NCBI GenBank assembly: GCA_031553805.1
Contig: JAVBLC010000017.1
Location: forward strand, 12,307-76,306
Direction: 5' to 3'
Length of the DNA stretch: 64,000 nucleotides
DNA from: JAITVB01 sp031553805
GTDB taxonomy: Bacteria > Bacteroidota > Bacteroidia > Bacteroidales > Rikenellaceae
The notes beneath the pieces are model-generated. The model was not told where the DNA came from, did not search any database, and was given only the letters and a program-made list of their open reading frames with translations. The translations under genes and the position numbers were made by a program. Of this stretch, positions 1-8,355 are shown one piece after another. Each line of letters starts with the position of its first letter. The stretch's first letter is position 1.

Positions 1-214
1 GGATGACCTCTCCAATGACTGGCACGGGTTACGCTACATACTCGATGCGGAATCTTACGGAAGCGGGGCCCCGAAATACCAACTGGAGATCTTAGAGCAT
101 GTGGCCGGAAACAATCCGGTGCCTTATTTTGAAGAGAAACACTATTACCTTCCCATTTCAAAAGCACGCACCACATCCAACAGCAACCTGATTGAAAATC
201 CGGGTTACTACTAA
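1..214 (+). CDS. RagB/SusD family lipoprotein, C-terminal fragment
   Basis: Only the last 70 or so codons are in the window (frame starting at base 2, stop TAA at 212-214). The tail ends in ...NLIENPGYY, and a C-terminal asparagine-rich NPGY-type ending is characteristic of SusD-like nutrient-binding outer-membrane lipoproteins. SusD proteins sit on the cell surface on top of a SusC TonB-dependent channel and capture oligosaccharides. Two secreted glycoside-hydrolase-like genes follow 48 bases downstream on the same strand, as expected for the end of a polysaccharide utilisation locus. The call rests on a short tail and on context, so it is moderately sure; the SusC partner would lie to the left of the window. 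Confidence 0.65.
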   Translation, partial: DDLSNDWHGLRYILDAESYGSGAPKYQLEILEHVAGNNPVPYFEEKHYYLPISKARTTSNSNLIENPGYY

Positions 215-262
215 CCCGCCTGATTTCCTACTGCGAACCGCTGAAACCTAATCATCTGAAAT

Positions 263-1474
263 ATGAAAGCACTTTTTTTACCGATCGTTATGGTGATGCT
301 CTTGGTGGCATCGTGCAGTCCCCGGAACACGAAGGCCGAAGATGAGATTACCGTTGCCTGCTATTATTTCCCGGGTTATCATACCCACGAACCGGGTGAT
401 CTCCCGTATACGCTCCGTTATCCCCCCCAGTGGAACGAGTGGGAGCTTGTCAAGAGTGCCGTTCCCCGTTTCGAGGGTCATTATCAGCCTCGTGTCCCGG
501 CCTGGGGTTATCAGGACGAACGAGATCCGGCTGTCATGGGCCAGAAGATCAAAGCAGCCTCCGATCACGGGATCGACGTTTTTATTTTCGACTGGTATAC
601 TTACGAAGGGCGGCCGTTCCTTAACCGGGCGCTCGATGATGGATTCCTGAAAGCTCCGAACACGAATGACCTGAAATTCGCCCTGATGTGGGCCAATCAC
701 GACTGGATGGACCTCTTTCCGTGCGAAATCGACCAACCTTACAATGTCCTGTACAGCGCTTTGGTAACGCCGGAATCATTCGACAAGATCGGTGACGCGC
801 TCATCGAGCAATACTTCACAAAGCCCAACTACTGGCTTATCGACGGGAAGGCCTACTTCTCGCTCTATGAGATACAAAAGTTCATCCAGAGTTTCGGCTC
901 GCTCGCAGCTACGCGTCGCGAGATGGAAAAATTGGAACAAAAAGCTGTAAAAGCCGGCTTGAAAGGCGTCCATTGGAACATCGTTTCCTACGGCGATCCG
1001 ATCCTTCCCGGGGGAACCACTCCGACCAACACCCAAGTGGTCGTGGACGAATTGAAGATCAACTCCGTTACCTCCTATGTCTGGATGCACCATACCGGCA
1101 TGCCGGAGCTGATCACTAGCTATGATCAGGTGCGCGACCAGTATTTTCAATATTGGGACCAGGTAAAAGACCGTTATGGAGTGCCCTATTACCCCAATGT
1201 CAGTGTTGGCTGGGATTCGAGCCCGCGCACGGATCCAAAGGGGAAGTGGCGCAGTGATGCCGGATATCCGTTTGCTCCCACGATCGGCAGTGATCCCGAC
1301 AAATTCCAGGCTGCGCTGGAAATGACGAAAGCCAGGTTGCTGGCCGATCCCGATGGCCCCCGGATCTTCAATATCAACTGCTGGAACGAATGGACGGAAG
1401 GCAGTTACCTCGAACCGGATACGGTTTACGGGATGCGCTATCTTGAAGCAATGAAAAAAGTATTTGTCGACTGA
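263..1474 (+). CDS. Secreted GH99/WbsX-like lipoprotein
   Basis: The protein has 403 residues and begins with a lipoprotein signal (hydrophobic stretch to residue 17, lipobox LVASC with Cys18), so it is probably anchored in an outer envelope leaflet. The mature part opens with ACYYFPGYH and contains a conserved block CWNEWTEGSYLEPD near residues 373-385. This combination is typical of the WbsX / GH99-like fold, which includes endo-alpha-mannanase relatives and enzymes fused to glycosyltransferases. It probably cleaves a glycan in the utilisation locus started by the SusD gene. It is followed by a second gene of the same fold only 5 bases downstream. Substrate cannot be told from sequence. Confidence 0.75.
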   Translation: MKALFLPIVMVMLLVASCSPRNTKAEDEITVACYYFPGYHTHEPGDLPYTLRYPPQWNEWELVKSAVPRFEGHYQPRVPAWGYQDERDPAVMGQKIKAASDHGIDVFIFDWYTYEGRPFLNRALDDGFLKAPNTNDLKFALMWANHDWMDLFPCEIDQPYNVLYSALVTPESFDKIGDALIEQYFTKPNYWLIDGKAYFSLYEIQKFIQSFGSLAATRREMEKLEQKAVKAGLKGVHWNIVSYGDPILPGGTTPTNTQVVVDELKINSVTSYVWMHHTGMPELITSYDQVRDQYFQYWDQVKDRYGVPYYPNVSVGWDSSPRTDPKGKWRSDAGYPFAPTIGSDPDKFQAALEMTKARLLADPDGPRIFNINCWNEWTEGSYLEPDTVYGMRYLEAMKKVFVD

Positions 1475-1479
1475 CAGCG

Positions 1480-2562
1480 ATGAAACCCCGTTTAGTGCTT
1501 TTTTGGGTTGGAGTTTTGGCTCTGGTAGCGGGGGGCGGACAGGTGAGGGGGCAATCTGCCCCCGCCTCCGCCGTTCTGGTCGGGGCGATTCGTTGGGACG
1601 GATGGTATAAAAGCCACGACCCGCGCGCGCAAAACAGTGTCCCGGCGATCGTCGAAAAAAACCTCTCGTTTCCCCGATACCGGTTCCGGGTGCCTTATTT
1701 CGCCGAAATGGCCGGGAGAAAAGTCAGCATGCCCTATATTACCCAGGAGTTGATCGATCGTGAAATAGCGCTGGCTCGTGACGCAGGCATCGATTACTGG
1801 GCCTATTGCTGGTACCGCGACGACGGAAGCGGCCTGGCCGACGCCCGGTTGATGCACATGAAGAGTGCCCGTGCAAACGACGTGAAACTTTGTGCGATGC
1901 TTGAAAACGGACACTTCCATACCGATGCGGACATCGCTGCCCTGGTCGCTGATTTCAAGCGGGATAATTACCTGAAAGTAGCCGAAGGCCGGCCGCTTGT
2001 CTTTTTTTTCGATGCCAATGACCAGACCGCCGGCACGATCCTCCGGCTCCGGAAAGCGACTGCATCCCAAGGTCTGCCTGAACCTTATGTCGCCATGATG
2101 GGACACCGGGATCCCTGCGCCAATGCCGACCAGGCAGGTGCCGATGCCGTGAGCCGTTATGTGACATTGGGACAGGATCAGGAGGCCTATGCATCGTTGG
2201 CCACCCGTGAACGCCGTTCCTGGGATGAATTCCGGGACCGCGGCAAAGAGGTTATTCCGATCGTCACCGCAGGTTGGGATCCGCGCCCGAGAATCGGCCG
2301 GACCCCCTGGGGCGTACATTACTGCAAGACCTGTTGGGCAGAAACCGCCACGGCGGAAGAGATTGCCGACCAGATCGTAGCCGGCATACGCTGGGTAAAT
2401 AGCAATCCGCAGGCCGGGCAGGCCTCGTGTATTCTTATTTATGCCTGGAACGAATACGATGAAGGAGGGTGGATTGCTCCCGTGCTTCAGGATTACGTGA
2501 ACGGGCAACTAATCCCCGAGCGGCTGAATGCGATTTCCTCGGTATTACTCGATGCCAAATAA
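1480..2562 (+). CDS. Secreted GH99/WbsX-like protein, second copy
   Basis: A 360-residue protein with an N-terminal signal peptide ending near the QGQS segment (about residues 1-25, no lipobox cysteine, so probably periplasmic). It repeats the fold of its upstream neighbour: VGAIRWDGWY near the start and a variant of the C-terminal motif, YAWNEYDEGGW, at about residues 322-331. The two proteins are clearly diverged (for example WNEW...LEPD against WNEY...IAPV), so they are likely to have different specificities rather than to be a recent duplication. It is translated in an operon with the gene before it (5-base gap). The stop is followed by a T/A-rich stretch but no clear terminator hairpin. 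Confidence 0.7.
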   Translation: MKPRLVLFWVGVLALVAGGGQVRGQSAPASAVLVGAIRWDGWYKSHDPRAQNSVPAIVEKNLSFPRYRFRVPYFAEMAGRKVSMPYITQELIDREIALARDAGIDYWAYCWYRDDGSGLADARLMHMKSARANDVKLCAMLENGHFHTDADIAALVADFKRDNYLKVAEGRPLVFFFDANDQTAGTILRLRKATASQGLPEPYVAMMGHRDPCANADQAGADAVSRYVTLGQDQEAYASLATRERRSWDEFRDRGKEVIPIVTAGWDPRPRIGRTPWGVHYCKTCWAETATAEEIADQIVAGIRWVNSNPQAGQASCILIYAWNEYDEGGWIAPVLQDYVNGQLIPERLNAISSVLLDAK

Positions 2563-2760
2563 CCTGTTTTTGTTTAAAAAAAAATTGTCGGCCATCTCCA
2601 GAAACCGTTCCTGGGTTTGGGTAAATTTCTTTGGGTGCAGAATGGGTGCAGATTTTATCTGAATAAGCCCTAAAAAAGGCAAAACACAACTATCTGTAGT
2701 TCATTGCAAAGTTAATGAAATACAATGAATTACCAAATAATATTAGATGAATTTACACCC

Positions 2761-2804
2761 CTGGGGGCGTGTGGCCGCTGGTTCGAATCCAGTCACCCCG
2801 ACCA
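2761..2804 (+). pseudogene. Displaced 3' part of a tRNA (tRNA-Pro-like), putative att site
   Basis: This stretch contains a complete T arm (GCTGG, loop TTCGAAT, CCAGT), a 3' acceptor strand CACCCCG, discriminator A and an encoded CCA. The preceding bases CTGGGGG then CGTGT resemble the anticodon loop (anticodon GGG) and 3' anticodon stem of tRNA-Pro. No D arm or 5' acceptor strand (expected CGGGGTG) lies upstream; the sequence turns AT-rich instead. This is what remains when an element integrates into a tRNA gene and leaves a copy of its 3' half at the far boundary. The tRNA identity and the attachment-site role are inferences. Confidence 0.6.
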
Positions 2805-2816
2805 AGGAAATTCTGC

Positions 2817-2850
2817 AAAAAAGGCTCTCCTATCCGGGAGAGCCTTTTTT
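2817..2850 (+). terminator. Rho-independent terminator
   Basis: Stem GGCTCTCC / GGAGAGCC with a six-base loop, preceded by an A run and followed by a T run, so it can work in both directions. It lies 12 bases after the tRNA 3' fragment and probably ended the original tRNA transcript; it also lies downstream of the thioesterase gene on the minus strand. The 198 bases from 2563 to 2760 hold no gene; the only feature there is a small direct repeat, gggtgcag, at about 2632-2650. Confidence 0.8.
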
Positions 2851-2907
2851 GATGAATGATCTGCCGGTCCCATAAAACGGGGCAGGGTAGGGGCGATTTC
2901 CGGTACG

Positions 2908-3336
2908 TTATCTTCTGAAAGAGAGTTCTTTGGCTTTCTCCTGCAGGGCGATCTCCTCTTCCGTTTCGGCGACCACGACCAGGTTGTGGGGTTGGGCGCG
3001 TGCATTCTCGTCGACGTAGCAAAAGGTCAAAAAACCTTCGCAAAAGGTGATCTCGCCATCTTTCTGCAGGCGCACCCGGACAAACGTGTCGACCGTGCTG
3101 CGGCGGGCCATCACCAGCATACTTTCGATATAAAGCACGTCGCCGGCGTGGATCGGATGCAGGAATTCGAGCCCGTGTATCTTCAGGCAGACGATGCGGT
3201 GCGGTTCGAGTTTTTCGGCCAACGCGATGAACCCGGCTTCCACGACCCATTCGGCACAACGGCCCGCAAAAAGTGTTTTGTGATGATTCAGGTCTTCATT
3301 CTTCACCAACCGGTGGGTGATCACTTTTTCGAACAT
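2908..3336 (-). CDS. Hotdog-fold acyl-CoA thioesterase
   Basis: A 142-residue single hotdog domain. The segment NHHKTLFAGRCAEWVVEAG near residues 17-35 corresponds to the conserved N.hGTlfGG...W.D signature of the YciA/BFIT acyl-CoA hydrolase group, with K in place of the usual G. The HAGD segment in the middle also fits. These enzymes hydrolyse acyl-CoA to free fatty acid and CoA in the cytoplasm. The gene stands alone, with the DedA gene 69 bases upstream on the same strand. The substrate chain length cannot be predicted. Confidence 0.8.
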   Translation of the reverse strand: MFEKVITHRLVKNEDLNHHKTLFAGRCAEWVVEAGFIALAEKLEPHRIVCLKIHGLEFLHPIHAGDVLYIESMLVMARRSTVDTFVRVRLQKDGEITFCEGFLTFCYVDENARAQPHNLVVVAETEEEIALQEKAKELSFRR

Positions 3337-3405
3337 AATAAATCGATTATTAATTAATATATTTCTGGCATTGGCTCTGCCGTTAAAGGCAAGGCGTATG
3401 CCTGG

Positions 3406-4053
3406 CTACGCCCGGGACGATTTTATTTTCTGGCGGACGATCTCGACAATCGCCGGAAGCATCGACACAAAGATGATCGCCACAACCAGCAGACTCAGGT
3501 TGTTCTTCACAAAATCGAGTTCGCCGAACAGGTAACCGGCATAAGTGAAAAGGAGTACCCAGGCCATCCCGCCCACGACATTAAAACTGAAAAAACGTCC
3601 GTAATGCATCTCACCCACGCCGGCCACGAACGGAGCGAATGTCCGCACGATGGGTACGAACCGGGCGATGATGATGGTCTTTCCGCCGTGTTTTTCGTAG
3701 AAACGATGGGTCTTTTCGAGGTAGGAGCGTTTGAAGATCCGGGAATCGGGGTTGCGGAACAACTTCATCCCGAAGAATTTGCCGATCAGGTAGTTCGAAG
3801 CGTCGCCCAGGACGGCGGCCAGCAACAGCAGCGCCGCCAACAGGTGCACGTTGAGGTGGTTGCCGCCGATGGCGGCCAGCGTGCCGGCGACGAACAGCAG
3901 CGAGTCGCCCGGCAGGAAAGGCGTCACGACCAACCCCGTTTCGCAGAAAATGATCACGAACAGGATGGCGTAGATCCACAATCCATATTCGGCCGTCAGG
4001 GCGGCCAAATGGACGTCGATGTGTAGGATAAAATCGATCAGTTGCTGAATCAT
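3406..4053 (-). CDS. DedA family membrane protein
   Basis: An integral membrane protein of 215 residues with the DedA/SNARE-associated signature: FCETGLVVTPFLPGDSLL near the N-terminus, a conserved FGMKLFRNP-type amphipathic segment, and ARFVPIVRTFAPFVAGVGEMHYGRF in the middle. Conserved acidic and arginine residues of the family are present. DedA proteins are thought to move lipid carriers such as undecaprenyl phosphate or phospholipids across the membrane. I chose the methionine at 4053 because an in-frame start 78 bases upstream would lie within the promoter at 4129-4136. Confidence 0.85.
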   Translation of the reverse strand: MIQQLIDFILHIDVHLAALTAEYGLWIYAILFVIIFCETGLVVTPFLPGDSLLFVAGTLAAIGGNHLNVHLLAALLLLAAVLGDASNYLIGKFFGMKLFRNPDSRIFKRSYLEKTHRFYEKHGGKTIIIARFVPIVRTFAPFVAGVGEMHYGRFFSFNVVGGMAWVLLFTYAGYLFGELDFVKNNLSLLVVAIIFVSMLPAIVEIVRQKIKSSRA

Positions 4054-4128
4054 TTCAGTAGTTGTGAGGCCCTTATGCTTATCCTTATTCCCAAGGCCCC
4101 GGTTCTGCCGGTTTCCCGGCAGTGTTGT

Positions 4129-4136
4129 CAAAGATA
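4129..4136 (-). promoter_or_regulatory. Bacteroidota -7 box for the DedA gene
   Basis: Minus-strand TATCTTTG, an exact match to the TAnnTTTG element, about 75 bases upstream of the chosen DedA start. No good -33 TTTG was confirmed. Confidence 0.5.
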
Positions 4137-4221
4137 CGTTTTTTTTTGCACCCGCCGGCCGTCCATGCCGAATATCTCACGTGGCGCGGCCCGTTATCGG
4201 CATATGTAGCTCGCGCAATTT

Positions 4222-5679
4222 TCAAGGCCGCGCAACGATCTGTCCTTCCGTGTCAATGGTAAAACGATCCCCCTTTTTGCGCACATTGGCAAACCCACCG
4301 GGCGAAAACGACCCTGCATCGTCGAATGTGAGCGGAATCACCACCTCGCCCCGCCGGTCGACATACCCGCACTTGCCGTCGCGACGCACATGGGCCAGGT
4401 CGCAACTGAAATCGCCCACGTAATCGAACGCCTGTTTTCCGACCGGATGCCCGCTGCGGTCAAGGAAGCGCCATTTGCCTTCGAACGAGGCGAGGATCAC
4501 CCCGTTGTCGGCGATCCACGAAAGGTCTTCGCAGATCGTCGGGACCACTTCCCGCCCTTGCTTGTCGATCAGGCCGAAACATTTGTTTTCCATCACGATA
4601 GCCAACCCCTCCTCGAAGTCGCCGGCCCAGTCATAGCGCAGCGGGATCGCCACCTCGCCCGAGGGACGGATGTATCCCCATTTCCCGTGGCGCGAAACGG
4701 CTGCCAGCGATTCGCGGAAATCGCCGACCGATCCGAAAGATGCCGTCGGGGCGGATTCCGAGGCTTCTTTTTCTGCCGGTACGGCAGGCACCTCGTCGGG
4801 CAAAAAAGAAAAAATCACCGGATGGTCGCACTCGGCCAGCGCCTGGAGCAGGCCGCATAATTTGCCCGCATCGCCAGATTCACCCCCGGCGCCACACACG
4901 AACGCCATCATGGCGCAGAGCGGTTCGTTGCCCCGGTTTTCCCCGTTGTTTCGGAGCAGGGCAGCCAGCGTGCGGATGCGCGAGCCGGTGAACATCGCTT
5001 CGCCGCCACAACGGGCGTACATCGCCGGATGGTGCGACAGCAGGTAAAGCGCCAGCGCCAGGGAGGCCACGGGCAGGTGGTCGCCGCCGCGGGCTTCGCG
5101 CCACCCGTCGTTTCCGGGGACTTTCATCCCGCGGTGGGGACGCAGGTAGCATTCGCCGTCATCGGTCACCAGGATCTGGGCCGGACAGACGTTGCCGTGG
5201 ACAAAATCGCCCCGCTCGACCACCTCGGCGGCCATCGCCGTAAAAAGCAGGAAAAGTCGGCGCAACGCTTCCCGGTCGCCGGCGGCACACGCTTCGGCGA
5301 TCCGCACCCCGAGGGTTTGCCCGGCGGGATAGCCGATCAGCATCACGTCGCAGGGACGGGATGCCCCGTCGTCGCCGAACACGAGCATCTCGTCGGGCAA
5401 CACCCGCAGCGGCAACAGATGGGGTGGGTTTGCCTCACGCAGGTAAGCCGCCGTCCGGAGCGTTTCGCTCAACCGGGCGTCCTTACCCGCCAGACGGATG
5501 AGCAGTTGATGGCGCTCCCCACCATGTTCGACCTGGAAACTTACAGTTTTGTCGCTGTTGATCCGGTAAACGGGGTTGCCTTCACGGTCGGGCAGCAGGC
5601 GGATGCCGGTGAGCGTCCGGAACCGTCCGGCGGGATTGCCCAGGGTTTCGAGGCAGTTGGCAATGGTGGGATGTTTCAT
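4222..5679 (-). CDS. Pseudokinase with C-terminal WG repeats
   Basis: The protein has 485 residues and is a paralogue of the kinase at 6561-8042 (both begin MKHP.I....ET...P.GRF). The N-terminal part has the outline of a protein kinase, but the catalytic positions are replaced: Arg62 where the partner has the ATP-binding Lys, HGNVCPAQ at 161-168 where the partner has HGDVKPDN, and RPHRG at 180-184 instead of the DFG-like IDYDG. It should therefore be catalytically dead. Residues 315-485 form several WG (KWG) beta repeats such as GKWGYIRPSGE and GKCGYVDRRGE. It is the last gene of a three-gene operon, 13 bases after the VWA gene. A regulatory or scaffold role for the partner kinase is an inference. 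Confidence 0.8.
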   Translation of the reverse strand: MKHPTIANCLETLGNPAGRFRTLTGIRLLPDREGNPVYRINSDKTVSFQVEHGGERHQLLIRLAGKDARLSETLRTAAYLREANPPHLLPLRVLPDEMLVFGDDGASRPCDVMLIGYPAGQTLGVRIAEACAAGDREALRRLFLLFTAMAAEVVERGDFVHGNVCPAQILVTDDGECYLRPHRGMKVPGNDGWREARGGDHLPVASLALALYLLSHHPAMYARCGGEAMFTGSRIRTLAALLRNNGENRGNEPLCAMMAFVCGAGGESGDAGKLCGLLQALAECDHPVIFSFLPDEVPAVPAEKEASESAPTASFGSVGDFRESLAAVSRHGKWGYIRPSGEVAIPLRYDWAGDFEEGLAIVMENKCFGLIDKQGREVVPTICEDLSWIADNGVILASFEGKWRFLDRSGHPVGKQAFDYVGDFSCDLAHVRRDGKCGYVDRRGEVVIPLTFDDAGSFSPGGFANVRKKGDRFTIDTEGQIVARP

Positions 5680-5692
5680 ATCGGCAGGTGTT

Positions 5693-6574
5693 TTAGTCTA
5701 ACAGGTTGATGCTGACCGTCCCGATGCTGAGCATGCCGATCAGGTCGGTCATCGTGGAGTTGTAACTCATCGTGCGGCTCTGTCCGAATTCGCGGCGGCC
5801 GGTGACTGCGGCGACTTCGTCGTGGAAGATGGCCGGAATAGCGCTCGACAGGCGGAAAAGCAACCGGGCGTAAGGTTTGTCGGGCAAGTCGCCCTCGGCG
5901 GGAAACATCACCCCGGGATCGTCGCCGCCCGGCGAAAGGTGGATATTGACCAGCATTACGCGGCCGCAATCGGCCGACAGTCCTTGGATGCGTTCGGCCA
6001 GCGTGGCGAGTTCTTCGTCGGTGCCGTCGGTCGCTTCGCCGTCGGTGATGTTGATCACGATGGGCGGGAAGCCGCACTGGCCGGCGTGGTCGGCCACCCA
6101 CTCGCGCACCGTGTCGTGGGCCTTGGCCAGGGCGGCGCACATCGGCGTCTTACCGATGTGGCACGGGGCGATCCACGCCTTTTGTTCCGCGACCGAGGTC
6201 AGCCGGCGGCCATCCATCAGCACCCGTTCCCGGAAATGCCGCACGGTTTCGACCGGGGCAGCAGCCAGTTCGGCCGGGGTCAGAAAACCACCGCGCCCCT
6301 CGGTGCCGGGCAGCAGCGAGCGCACCTCGTCGCCCCCGTACCCGAAAACCGCCACGTCGAAATAGTCGCGATACCCGTCCTCGCGTTTGCAGCGGTGAAG
6401 GATTTCGCCCAGCAGACCGTTGACGATCGAGGCCACGGCCGCCGATTTCGACAGCGTTTCGTCGTTAAACGTAATTTTCTCTTCCATCGAGCCCGACTGG
6501 TCGATCAGGAAAACAAAGGCCGATGGGCGGTTGCGCGTGATGCGCGGGACGCCCGGCAGGTCATTCCGGTTCAT
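5693..6574 (-). CDS. TerY-like VWA domain protein
   Basis: A 293-residue soluble protein that is almost entirely one von Willebrand factor A domain. The metal-ion-dependent adhesion site is complete: DQSGS at residues 25-29, Thr143 in GKTPM, and Asp178 in NITDGEATDG. It has no signal peptide or transmembrane segment. VWA proteins of the TerY type occur with kinases and phosphatases in predicted stress-signalling or metal-response systems. Its start overlaps the end of the upstream kinase gene by 14 bases, and the pseudokinase follows after 13 bases, so the three are probably translated together. No tellurite-resistance genes or PP2C phosphatase lie nearby. Confidence 0.85.
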   Translation of the reverse strand: MNRNDLPGVPRITRNRPSAFVFLIDQSGSMEEKITFNDETLSKSAAVASIVNGLLGEILHRCKREDGYRDYFDVAVFGYGGDEVRSLLPGTEGRGGFLTPAELAAAPVETVRHFRERVLMDGRRLTSVAEQKAWIAPCHIGKTPMCAALAKAHDTVREWVADHAGQCGFPPIVINITDGEATDGTDEELATLAERIQGLSADCGRVMLVNIHLSPGGDDPGVMFPAEGDLPDKPYARLLFRLSSAIPAIFHDEVAAVTGRREFGQSRTMSYNSTMTDLIGMLSIGTVSINLLD

Positions 6575-8042
6575 AGGTTATTTCGTTTTTGTCGTTTTTC
6601 GTTATGGCAAGTCGCCGCCCGTCGCGTTCCGCTGTGGCCCGGCCTGCACGGAAACCAAAGGCCAGGTCGAATGTGTCGGGGGTGAGCCATTGCCCCTCCG
6701 GGCCGACGTAGCGGTATTTTTCACCGATCTGCACCACGCAAGCTCCTTCGCGGAATCCCGAAACGCTGTCGTAACGGGGCGGAATCGCCCAAGCGCCGGT
6801 GACGTCCAGAAACCCGAACTTTTCCGTTTCCCGGGCCCCGGCCAACCCCTCGCTAAAGGGAAGCGCCTCTTCGTAACGGGCGGGAATGACGAGGTGTCCT
6901 TCGCGGTCGATGTAGCCGAAACGGCGGTTCGTGCGCACTCGGGCACGCCCTTCCCGAAAAGGTTGTACCTCATCGTAGGCCGAGGCGTCGATCGCCCCCT
7001 GTCCGCCGCCGTCGACATAAAACCAGCGGCCGCCCCGTTTCACCGCCGCCAACCCTTCGCTAAAGGGCAGGTTCTCCTCGTAAAGCGCATCCAACGGCAG
7101 GGCTTCCGGCAGCGCTTCGTCCGACCCTGCCGCCCGGTTGACAAGCAGTTGTAGGAGGTCGGCCAACGGTTCCAGCACCGGGTTGTCCGACGTGAGTAAT
7201 CCGGCCAGGGCGTAAAGGGCGTCGCGCCCCTCGTCCAGCCATTTTTCGCGCAATTCTGTCCAAAGCGGATGGCGGCCGGCGAGCAGTTCCTCGGGATGGA
7301 AAAGCAGGTTCTCGCCGTCGTTCCACCGTCCGTAGAGCCCCGGATCACTGGCCAATGCATGGAGGCTGACGCTCAGCAGCGCCAGCGGATAGTCGTCGAT
7401 GCGGGCGTCGAAGAACGACCGCTCGCGGGCCGGATGCTGAAACGCTCGTGTTCCCAATTCGGGTGCCGGTTGCCCGGCCAACGCAGGGACGAACATCCCG
7501 TCGTAATCGATCAATTTCAGACGACCGTTCGGTGTAACCAATATATTATCGGGTTTCACGTCGCCGTGGGCAAAATCGCTGCAGGCCATCCAGAGCGCCA
7601 TCCGGTCGAACGACTGCGCCAGCGCCTGCAACGCTTCACGGTCGCCGTTGTGGCACCGTTCGCGCACCTGCCGCCCGAGGCTTTTCCCCTCGACGTAGTC
7701 CATCAGCAGCACCGGGTAACGGCCCGCACCGCCCAAAGCGTCGAATACCATCATCTCATCTTCGAGATATCGGAATCCCACCCAGTATTCCGCCGGATGC
7801 TTTTCGAAATAATCGTCGATTTTCTGATGGAGGACCTTGCGTTGAAGATTTTCGCGGGTATAGCACTTCAGGGCGCACATCCGATCCCCGACCGTCACCC
7901 GGAAAACAACCGAATGGTTTCCGGCCGTATAGTCCGGTTCTCCGTGCCGGTCGTGCGCGGGAACGACTTGGTCCAATGTCCCGAACCGCCCCTGGGGATG
8001 GAGCATCGTTTCGTAATAGTGGCTGATGTTTGGGTGTTTCAT
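6561..8042 (-). CDS. Protein kinase with C-terminal WG repeats
   Basis: 493 residues. An N-terminal Hanks-type kinase domain covers about residues 35-270: Lys59 in CALKCY, EGKSLG hinge region near 118-123, catalytic loop HGDVKPDN at 159-166, and DYDG at 179-182 in place of DFG, followed by GTRAFQHPARE. Residues 325-485 are four or five WG repeats (RFGYIDREGHLVIP and similar). It has no membrane segment. The start at 8042 is set by alignment with the pseudokinase paralogue (both start MKHP) and by a promoter just upstream that would exclude a longer frame starting at 8153. It heads the operon kinase, VWA, pseudokinase. Serine/threonine kinase activity is likely but its targets are unknown. Confidence 0.85.
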   Translation of the reverse strand: MKHPNISHYYETMLHPQGRFGTLDQVVPAHDRHGEPDYTAGNHSVVFRVTVGDRMCALKCYTRENLQRKVLHQKIDDYFEKHPAEYWVGFRYLEDEMMVFDALGGAGRYPVLLMDYVEGKSLGRQVRERCHNGDREALQALAQSFDRMALWMACSDFAHGDVKPDNILVTPNGRLKLIDYDGMFVPALAGQPAPELGTRAFQHPARERSFFDARIDDYPLALLSVSLHALASDPGLYGRWNDGENLLFHPEELLAGRHPLWTELREKWLDEGRDALYALAGLLTSDNPVLEPLADLLQLLVNRAAGSDEALPEALPLDALYEENLPFSEGLAAVKRGGRWFYVDGGGQGAIDASAYDEVQPFREGRARVRTNRRFGYIDREGHLVIPARYEEALPFSEGLAGARETEKFGFLDVTGAWAIPPRYDSVSGFREGACVVQIGEKYRYVGPEGQWLTPDTFDLAFGFRAGRATAERDGRRLAITKNDKNEITYEPE

Positions 8043-8066
8043 GGCGGAAACAGGCGGAATAATGTC

Positions 8067-8074
8067 CAAAAATA
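8067..8074 (-). promoter_or_regulatory. Putative -7 box of the kinase/VWA operon
   Basis: Minus-strand TATTTTTG fits TAnnTTTG and lies 25 bases upstream of the kinase start, giving a very short leader. No matching -33 element was found. Confidence 0.4.
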
Positions 8075-8326
8075 GACAATTTTCGGTTTGTTTTATCCGG
8101 CAGGATGCGAAAACCCGTCGCCGGAGAATATCCGACTCCTGCGCGGGACGCACTAAAGATGCGCGGCGGGTTTGCCTGCCGCGCTATGTTTACCGGCAAG
8201 TCCAACGCTGGCAGAATTCGTTTAGGAACCGGAACGAGGCGGACCTCCGCGAAGCTGAAACCGCGCTTTCGCAGAGGGACTTTGCATTGAAAAAGGCGTT
8301 ACTGTGCGAGGGCACCAAATTTTTCA

Positions 8327-8334
8327 TATCTTTG
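8327..8334 (+). promoter_or_regulatory. Bacteroidota -7 box for pdxA
   Basis: TATCTTTG, exact fit to TAnnTTTG, 73 bases upstream of the pdxA start. The rest of the 365-base gap 8043-8407 holds the divergent kinase promoter, the leader hairpin at 8356-8391 and no recognisable gene. Confidence 0.55.
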
Positions 8335-8355
8335 TCGTAATAAAGTAAAGGCTCC

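Noticed and set aside
2761..2804. Complete tRNA gene
   Set aside because: Only the T arm, 3' acceptor strand and CCA are present; no D arm or matching 5' acceptor strand occurs upstream.
4222..8042. Tellurite-resistance (ter) operon
   Set aside because: The VWA protein is TerY-like, but no TerD/TerC family genes are present.
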